A stretch of DNA of 64,000 bases, from assembly GCA_017311315.1 (NCBI GenBank), contig CM029672.1, forward strand, positions 8,040,463 through 8,104,462, given 5' to 3'. The notes beneath the pieces are model-generated. The model was not told the DNA's origin and ran no database searches. It saw nothing but the letters and a program-made list of their open reading frames with translations. Made by a program: the position numbers and the translations under genes. Positions 57,026 through 64,000 of the stretch are shown here, piece by piece (position 1 is the stretch's first letter; each line of letters opens with the position of its first letter). This DNA is from Dendrocalamus latiflorus. Lineage: Eukaryota; Streptophyta; Magnoliopsida; Poales; Poaceae.

Positions 57026-59386
57026 TTGCGCAGCGCAGCACGACGCATTTAGCATATCTAGCATGTATATGAATGCTGTGTTGCTTAATTTGTGTGTATG
57101 ATATGTGCTAGTATATATATGCCTCTATGGTATGTGGGGGTGGTTAGCTGGTGTGCTTATGTGTATGGGTGTGTGGGTGGTGGTTGTTTACATGTATTGA
57201 CTAGCGCACTTCTTTGCTTGGTTTGGAGAGGGATTAAATGAGTATTGTGTGTGCTAATTGCTGGTGGGGGTGTTTGAATTAGTATAGTGCACATGTATTG
57301 ATTGCGATTTATGTTTACATCAAACAACAAAAACCCAATGGGTCATGCATGCTCAACTTTTTTTGTTTTTACTGTACGTTTTGAGATAGAGAAACAGAAG
57401 CTTGCTAGGTGGTTCAAGCAAACCTTTTTGACCCAATTTGCAGGAAAGGAATTATATAGGAAGGGCCACACCTTATCAGCCGTTAGATCAAGGTTGATCA
57501 TCTCGATCCAATGGTTGATGGGGGGCTCACGTGAGGCCTTTCCCTATTCGAGTTTCTTCCCAATTTGCATGCTTAGGACTCCCTCCGCCCACAAACCTAA
57601 TATCTAGTACCTTCCGCTATCGTCCTCTGACACCGCCCACCACCCTCCTGCCCCTAGGGATGGGAAACGGTAAATAATAATCCGTTTTATCCGATATTCG
57701 TATTCGAGAAAATGCGAATGTGGTAAGCAAAATCCGTATTCGAGAAAGTTTGTGTTGATATTCGTATTTGAGACCATTTGATTTATATTCGATCTATTTT
57801 CATCTCTAGCGACCTTCCTGGGATAATTATAGGAAATAGGAGGAAAAATATATATCATAACATTAAATCAACAAAACTCATCTTCCGTAACCACTGTTTC
57901 AGAACCAAATGACTCCAGTGCTATATTGTTTAACCATCTTGATTAGAAAGTTGTCAATTCAATCTTACATGTACATAATTGTCCTCTGTGATCTACAATT
58001 CAAGTAGGACCACGGCACTCCTGATTCCTGATACACTACAAGTCTCTAAATAGTAAAGCATCAACTCGTACAGTAGTACACCCCGATCGATCGACCTAGC
58101 AACAAGATAAGCAAAAAAAAAGTGTTAATGGACGGTGAGAATCCCTATAGGCCCAGAAGTTTTTTTCGCGGCTCCCGAGAAGAACAATTCCTCACTGTTG
58201 CGGTCACTTCTTTTCTCTGTGTCTCTGTTCTTATTTTATAGTATTTTATATTGCTTTCTCTTCCTTTAGGGGCCCGTGGAGATGGTCCAAAAAATGCACG
58301 GAAGCAGTGGAGATGAGAATTCCCTGGAGGGAAAACGACAGCATATCGCCATCCACTGTTCATCGTTCGCGGCCTGACACGTGGGTCCCACATGTCGGTG
58401 GGACCCACCGCAGCGCAGCTCGCTGTAGCGGATTGATTGGAACCGTCCGATGGATCAACATCGCCGGATCACGCGAGGCCAGCTTCGGGCGGCAGAGAAA
58501 TCACTCTCGTTTCTCCGCCGTGCGTGCCAACGTTACTCTCTCGCAATTTGACAGCCTACGTACGTAGCCGCGCCGTAGATAACCTAAAAAAAAAATCAAA
58601 GACAACCCTACACTTGCAAGGGCACATATGATCTTTGCTATCGATTTTTTTAATGGCTAGGGATTAATGAGTAGGCACTAAGTCCTCACGTTAATTAGCA
58701 TGGTTTCGCACGAAAGATACTTGCGGTGAGCAGTGTGAGGGAGAAGCCGTTAGGCCTAGGGGAGGTGGTGCAGTGCAGCTGGTGCGGGGGCGATGGTGCA
58801 TGCAACAGGCTGGGGTCTGTGCTTCGGCACGACAGCGCATGTGGACAGCTCACTCACTTCTACCGCACTATACCACCTAGCTAGCTCTCTCTCTCTCTCC
58901 ATCTCTCTCTATCCGATTAACCTTCTCTTCTCTCTCTCTCCAGTACACGCAGCTCTATCTCACTGCTGCAATCCTAGAGAGAGAAAGAGAGAGAGGAAGC
59001 AAAGGAGCAGTGAGTTTGGTATCTACCAGTTTTGTCGCTGACAGATTGTAAGAAGCTCGGGACCGATAGATCGATTGATCCCCCTCTCTCTCCTCTCGCC
59101 CTGTTGACGCACCTGGTGCGTGGAAGTCTTGTTGCGTATGAGCCCTAGAGAGAGAGAGTACTAGCTCGCAAGCTTAGTACTGGTACTGTGACGAACTACT
59201 GTGCGCGTGGTTGGTTGCCATGTGATCAGATTTCGATCGTTGCACTGACAAAATAGTAAGATTCGTCTCTTTCATGTGTCTCCGCCGGCCTCGATTGATA
59301 GTTTGTTTCCTTGCTCCGCCATTCGGCGTTGTACTCTACATCCGATGCTTCGGTCCAGTTCAGAAAGCCAGCGCCTCGTTTAGACC

Positions 59387-59427
<41 letters not shown>
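57026..59427. other. Upstream region of the Dof gene and intergenic DNA
   Basis: No gene seen. A possible small transposon lies at about 57655-57815: CTAGGGATGGGAAACGG at the left and its inverted partner CTAGAGATGAAAAT at the right, with GTATTCGAGAAA words repeated twice inside; no clear target duplication. CT/GA-rich blocks at 58886-59000 resemble a leader but no coding start follows. A TA/CA microsatellite runs 59386-59428. Confidence 0.45.
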
Positions 59428-59428
<1 letters not shown>

Positions 59429-59900
59429 TAGCCTCATAGGCGCGGCGTCACGCCGCGCCAGGCACCGTGTGTACCGAAGTAAAAGAGGCAATAATTCGTG
59501 AGGAGTTTTTTAAAAAAATCGAGGGCACATGTGTATTTTTGAAAAAGTTAAAGGTCTTTTTCGTAAAAAATCGAGGACCTGTACGTAACTAAACGAGGAC
59601 CCGTATGTAATTTAGAAAACCGCGGGACGCTATCCTGCAAAGTGTAGGGGTGTTTTCAAAAAAAGTGTTTTTAAAAAAACTGACAGGGACCTTTTTGCGA
59701 GAACCAAGGACCTTTACGTATTTTCGGAAAAACACAGGGACTTTTTTTTGCAAAAATAGGCACCCGACCGTACCGAAATTCGCTAGACACGCGGCGAACG
59801 GAGCGAGCGCAGGGGCGACGTGGATGGCTCCTCCGGCGGGGAATCCCCGGGTATAATATGGGGAGTATACCATCCAATACGCGCGCGCACGACACTCAAA
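59428..59900 (-). mobile_element. Helitron-like 3' terminus, 5' end not found
   Basis: Read on the minus strand, a perfect 9-bp hairpin with a 3-nt loop (59459-59439; GGCGCGGCG and CGCCGCGCC) is followed by seven bases and then CTAG, with T next to it. This is the layout of a Helitron 3' end (hairpin, short gap, CTRR, target T). The body to the right (up to about 59840) has reiterated AGGGACCTTTTT-, CGAGGACC- and ACGTA-type words. I see no convincing TC start in the next few hundred bases, so the element may be partial. The right coordinate is approximate. Confidence 0.4.
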
Positions 59901-59999
59901 ACTACTGTGTTGCCTTGTGTATTCATAAATAATATATATGTGTTACTTAAAAATAATTAATATACATGATCAGAAATGCATGCATAGCATATATATATG

Positions 60000-60869
60000 T
60001 GTAAACCCGCCCTATGTAATTCTGGAGGCCTAGCGGTAAAACATAAGATTGGTTAAATTTATGGATTCGAAGATCTGTTAGAATCAAAGATATGCAGCTC
60101 CACCTGTGTATGTATTCTCATCTTTTGGTGCGAATTCCAGTCTCCGGTGGTGAGTTGGTACCCGCTGGTCGGGCTCCTTACCATGTACCTTATCGTTCTT
60201 TTCCTTTCTTTTCTCCGTATTTTTCTTGCGTCCTCAACCTTGGTTATATCTGTAGTGTCTATGAAATGTGATCAAACCCTGGCAAGTACACGAGTGACGA
60301 ATGACGATGCATAAATTATGGCAGTGCAAGATGAAAAGGACACATGCAAATCAATTCGATGTAAGACTAGGAACCAAGCATTGACACAGTAACCACATGG
60401 TCCATGTTCGAATCCAAGCGTATCTCACTTTAAATCCCAATCCATTCGAAAGATACATGTGTTAACTATATGTATATAAGACTTACATAGTTACTTTGAC
60501 AACTATCCTGTTCATACTCATTTCTGTTTGATCCCCAGCTTATACCTTGTGTAAGTTTTAAGAGCAACTTAATTAAGCTAATCGACCAATGGCTGCTTAA
60601 TACACGTGGTATAGCCTAAAGTTTTAAAAAAAGTATAGCTAAAGCCCCAATGTACCTTCCTATAGCTCTATAAAAAAAGAGCTAGCGAAAGCTAGCTGCA
60701 AAACACAGCAGAGCAAGTTAAGAAAAACACCAGGGTAGACTATTGCTTAGCAATGTAGAGAGAGAAGATCGGAGTTGGAAAGAGAAACAGATTTTGTAAC
60801 AGCCCGATCTAGAGGAACAAACACACTCTTTCCAACCCACAATCATTTGTTCCACTTGGGAAGAGAGCG

Positions 60870-60909
<40 letters not shown>

Positions 60910-61194
60910 GACAAGGCCATTAAGCTCGCTCCTAGGAGCCGGAATAAATCCAGCTAACGCGCGGACAAGGAGGAAGCAAACACGCGCGCGCTGCACCACC
61001 GCTAACCACTAACCCAACAAACACGATCGAGCTAGAGCACAAGCACGTACATACACACACGCTGCACACAGGGAGAGCTAGCCACCAGGCCGGGCAGCAC
61101 GTACGGGCACACACACCCGTACAGCCAGGGAGCTGCGAGAGCAGTATACGCACCGCCACAATCATCCATTAATAGGTACAGCGAGCGAGCTGTG
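60000..61194. other. Intergenic region, no supported gene
   Basis: No gene seen. A (GA)n tract lies at 60868-60906. The segment 61040-61150 is rich in CACACA, CCCGTAC/GTACGGG and GGGAGC words. The open frame spanning the GA tract is low-complexity. Confidence 0.5.
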
Positions 61195-61560
61195 CGTATG
61201 TTCTTTTCGGCTACGGCTAGTAGCTTTAGGTATAGAGTGAGTGTTTGTACAAATGAACTGAATATTGAAAGTCGATTTAAAAAGTTTGTTCCAATAATCT
61301 ACTTCGAAACAGCAGCGGAGAAACTGTACTATTATTTATTCAGAGAAGTCATAAATTATAAGTTATAAACTGGAATAAATGGGACGATCAGCTATGCCAA
61401 ACGTATAAATTAAACTCACGTCTAATTGAAGCCGTCTGATGAGATCAGAGCAACTTCGTCAGGACCGAGAACGCTTTCCTATTCTGATTATTTCAAAAAT
61501 CTTATCCTAGGATCGCACCTTGCAAATGAAGCGCGATTATGCAAGTTATAAGATCTAAAC
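61195..61560. repeat. Family-A-like MITE remnant
   Basis: Begins TATGTTCTTTTCGGCTACGGC, close to the family A end, and includes GTTTGTACAAATGAACTG and ACTGGAATAAATGGGACG on the way. The right end and the target duplication are unclear. The part from 61420 to 61560 is unassigned. Confidence 0.35.
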
Positions 61561-61847
61561 TTGGTTGTGATCAAAATGGCTGAAAAGCCCGTGGCTTATG
61601 GCTGAAAACACTGTAGCTGGCTGAAAAAAGCACTGTAGCTGACAGAGGCTTATTTACCATAATTAAATTTAAAAAAATTCAAAAATAGAAAAAACATATT
61701 AGCCCATCACGTATAATGTAAACAAATACGAGGAAAAAAAAGAACCGGTAAAAAAACTAAAAAAAAGCCAAAAGTTCAGAAAAAGACGAAATTTATGAAT
61801 AGTGCAAAAATAAGCTGAAGCCAAAAGCTCAAGCCATATTGATCACA
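61561..61847. mobile_element. MITE, family B, copy 2
   Basis: Terminal repeats GTTGTGATCAAAATGGCT (left) and GTGTGATCAATATGGCT (right, opposite strand). Interior words (CATCACGTATAATGTAAACA, ACCGGTAAAAAAACTAAA, AAATTTATGAATAGTGCAAA) are shared with 44485-44757 and with the inverted copy at 63310-63600. No coding capacity. Exact borders are within a few bases. Confidence 0.6.
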
Positions 61848-61861
61848 CCCGATATCCCTGT

Positions 61862-61876
61862 CCCCCCCCCCCCCCC
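61862..61876. repeat. 15-base C tract
   Basis: A pure C run next to a family B MITE. Length may be imprecise. Confidence 0.8.
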
Positions 61877-62003
61877 TCTATTTGAGATCCTATGATATAG
61901 GACCGGGACATGTAGCCAGTTAGCCAGGAGGAACTGGGTTGAAAAAAAAAAGAAGCTGACAAGCAAAAGGCCTGGCCTTAATTTGTTGGAACGATGCCCC
62001 CGC

Positions 62004-62022
62004 GGGGGGGGGGGGGGGGGGG
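62004..62022. repeat. 19-base G tract
   Basis: A pure G run that directly adjoins the left end of the foldback element at 62023. It could form a G-quadruplex. Confidence 0.8.
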
Positions 62023-62800
62023 CGGCCAGGAGACGACAGGTGATTAAGCCAGCTGAGACGACAGGTGATTAAGCCAGCTAATTAGCTGGCTTAATTACTT
62101 ATCTTATTTTTTCTTTAGTGTTTGTTTGAATTTTTAAATATATCAAATGAGTTCAAACAATTATGAAAATTTATATACAACCTTCCAACACAACGTACTT
62201 AACAGTATAATTTTTGAATAATTTTATCCATTGTGAATATTGCTCAAAAATTCATAAAAGTTTGATATTTATATGAGTTTTTACATATAGTAAACAAGTT
62301 CCAAAAATTATGAAATTTTATATGAAACCTTCCGACATAGTCATAGTTGTTGTGTAATTTTTTAAAAATTTTATGTGATCTGAATTTGCCACGTTTATTT
62401 GGGTTAATTTAATCATGGATTTACATAGTCACAATAAAATGATTAAACTAACCCGAATAAACGTTGCAAATGTGTATCATATAAAATTTTTAAAAAATTA
62501 CAAAATAATTATAACTATGTAAAGAGGTTTAACGTAAAATTTTGTAATTTTTAGAGCTTATTTACTATATATAAAAACTCGTACAAATATCAAAATGGTA
62601 TAAATTTTTTAGCTATATTCACAATAGATAAAATTACTCAAAAATTACACTATTAAGCACGTTATGTCAAAAGATTGTACATAAATTTTCATAATTTTTT
62701 GACCTCATTTGATATATTTAAAATTTTAAATAAATACTAAATAAAAAAATTAAGGCAGATAATTAAGCCGGTTTAATCACCTGTCGTCGCCTCACCGGGC
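62023..62800. mobile_element. Foldback element: near-palindrome with arms of about 390 bp
   Basis: The left arm (62023-62416) and right arm (62439-62800) are inverted copies over almost their whole length with moderate divergence. The loop is about 22 bases (62417-62438). The outer words are GACGACAGGTGATTAA and, inverted, TTAATCACCTGTCGTC; the inner words are GGTTAATTTAATCAT and ATGATTAAACTAACC. A 24-bp duplication of the outer end (62031-62078, GAGACGACAGGTGATTAAGCC) exists only in the left arm. The interior is AT-rich with no open frame. This could be a foldback transposon or a long-hairpin MITE. No target duplication was found. Confidence 0.85.
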
Positions 62801-63309
62801 GGTAGGCGCATGCCGCCGCCGGCCCCCCACACGTCGCCTCGCCGGCGCTGCTGTCCACCCACCGACGGCAAAAATAACATATCTATAAATATAATATATA
62901 TATTGCTATTTTTATAAATACTATGACCAATAATACCAAATCTGCTAAAAATTTTATGTATGCTCGTACTTGGTACGCCTCCCGTCTACATCAAGGCTGC
63001 CAAATGCGCGCATACGGACGTGCACGCGCACAGTGCCCGACTGCCCGCGTGGGTACGTGAGTACCACGCATAATTTGTACGCCGCTCGTCACTGGTCACT
63101 CGCTAGGCAGCGACCGCGGTCCTCGCCGCGTACTGCACACGGCCGGCCTCCCATCCATCGATAGTGCCTACCTGCAGTACTGCTCCATGGCCCAGCCTCC
63201 CGCGGGGCCACTTGTCGCCTTCCCCAACGTCGTTTCGGAAGGATTGTACTTGCACGGGTAATTGTTTCTATATTTCATCGTCTCGTCCGGTCGGTTAGGG
63301 TGCTCTAAA
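62801..63309. other. Intergenic DNA
   Basis: GC-rich (CCGCCGCCGGC-like) at 62801-62870, then AT-rich. Short Arg/Pro/Ser-rich open frames at 62970-63164 have no domain. No RNA gene recognised. Confidence 0.5.
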
Positions 63310-63600
63310 CAGTCGATTATATTGATTGTTTGATCGAACAGTATCAGCTTATTTCGGCTTGGATTTCTGACTTCTAACTTATTTTTACTATTTATCAATT
63401 TTGTTTTTTTAAGTTTTTTGTCGGTTCTATTTTTTCCCGTATTTGTTTGTACTATCTGTGCCGGGCTAACTTATTTTTTTTCTTCTATTTTTAATTTTTT
63501 TAAATTTAATTACATCAAATAAGCCACTGTCAGCTACAGTATTTTTTTAGCTAGTTACATAATTTTTAGCCAAAAGCAACTTAAAATAAGCCATTTTGAG
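63310..63600. mobile_element. MITE, family B, copy 3 (inverted)
   Basis: In reverse orientation it shows the family B interior (ATTTATCAATTTTGTTTTTT, CCCGTATTTGTTTGTACTAT, GTCAGCTACAGTATTTTT) and ends near GATTATATTGATTGTTTGAT and AAATAAGCCATTTTGAG. Ends are more diverged than in copy 2. Confidence 0.5.
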
Positions 63601-64000
63601 TAGAACTTAAAGCAGTCGGATGGTGGTAACTGAAACAAAATGCCAGTGATATTTGACATGTCACCATGTCATTTAGGCTCACGGGCTTCACTTCTGTGGA
63701 CATGGATTGCCCCATTGACTGGGCCTGTTGATCTAAACCATCCGTTGTTCCGATCATGTGATCTTCAACGAGCTACAACGTGGTAAGTCATGGTTTTATA
63801 TAGTAACACCATCGGCTTGCTGCGTAATCTCACCGTTTTTTTAATATTTTCATGCACACATATCGCCCTGTCTCGACGAGGCTAGTCGAGATGAGGTTCC
63901 ATCGATTTTCGGGTCACTATTCTGTTGACGTGTACATAATTTCTCCGTCTTCAATGGAACAGAAATTGCCCTCCATCTCAATTATCGATGATTAAGTCGT
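63601..64000. other. Window end, no feature recognised
   Basis: No gene, repeat or RNA gene recognised. Confidence 0.5.

Noticed and set aside
53200..61200. microRNA precursor near the Dof gene
   Set aside because: I looked for the common conserved plant miRNA seeds (for example miR156, miR160, miR164, miR166, miR167, miR172, miR319, miR396) and saw none.

Overview
The window looks like nuclear DNA of a grass or close monocot. It has a GC-rich intronless gene, a split KT/KUP/HAK potassium transporter gene, a Dof transcription factor gene, and dense DNA transposons and MITEs of the types common in Poaceae. I see no bacterial operons, rRNA, tRNA or CRISPR. Three ordinary host genes can be supported: a LON-substrate-binding-domain protein (3533-4405, +), a ten-exon HAK/KUP transporter closest to Arabidopsis KUP12 (29045-37578, +; 849 codons, every splice phase closes), and a Dof zinc-finger factor (55650-56687, -).

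Most of the rest is transposon DNA with readable borders. A 7.8-kb hAT element (6279-14073, 8-bp target duplication) encodes a BED/DUF659 transposase. Its coding exon is broken by a 1.85-kb MULE (10004-11854, 124-bp terminal inverted repeats with one mismatch, 10-bp duplication), and it also carries a Tourist MITE (8455-8731). Next comes a 10.5-kb MULE (14984-25460, 9-bp duplication) with a damaged MURA-type transposase, three GRF-like zinc-finger ORFs, a plant-mobile-domain (PMD) remnant, a 210-bp tandem repeat and two arrays of a 31-bp repeat. A 5.2-kb PIF/Harbinger element (46089-51243, TAA duplication) has uninterrupted Myb/SANT and DDE transposase reading frames and also holds what looks like a captured multi-exon gene fragment. 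Smaller elements are a 629-bp hAT derivative (51510-52138), a degenerate hAT-like element (39032-40423), two MITE families with several copies each, a Helitron-like terminus (near 59428) and a roughly 780-bp near-palindromic foldback element (62023-62800).

The most interesting system is the cargo of the 10.5-kb MULE. Each 31-bp repeat array lies just upstream of the promoter of a same-strand GRF-like gene, and the first array also lies between two divergent GRF-like genes. The element's PMD remnant and the cargo of the separate 1.85-kb MULE share a related C-terminal tail, which suggests that two MULE lineages carry pieces of the same gene family. The long stretches between genes show otherwise mainly microsatellites, C/G homopolymers and old repeat fragments.
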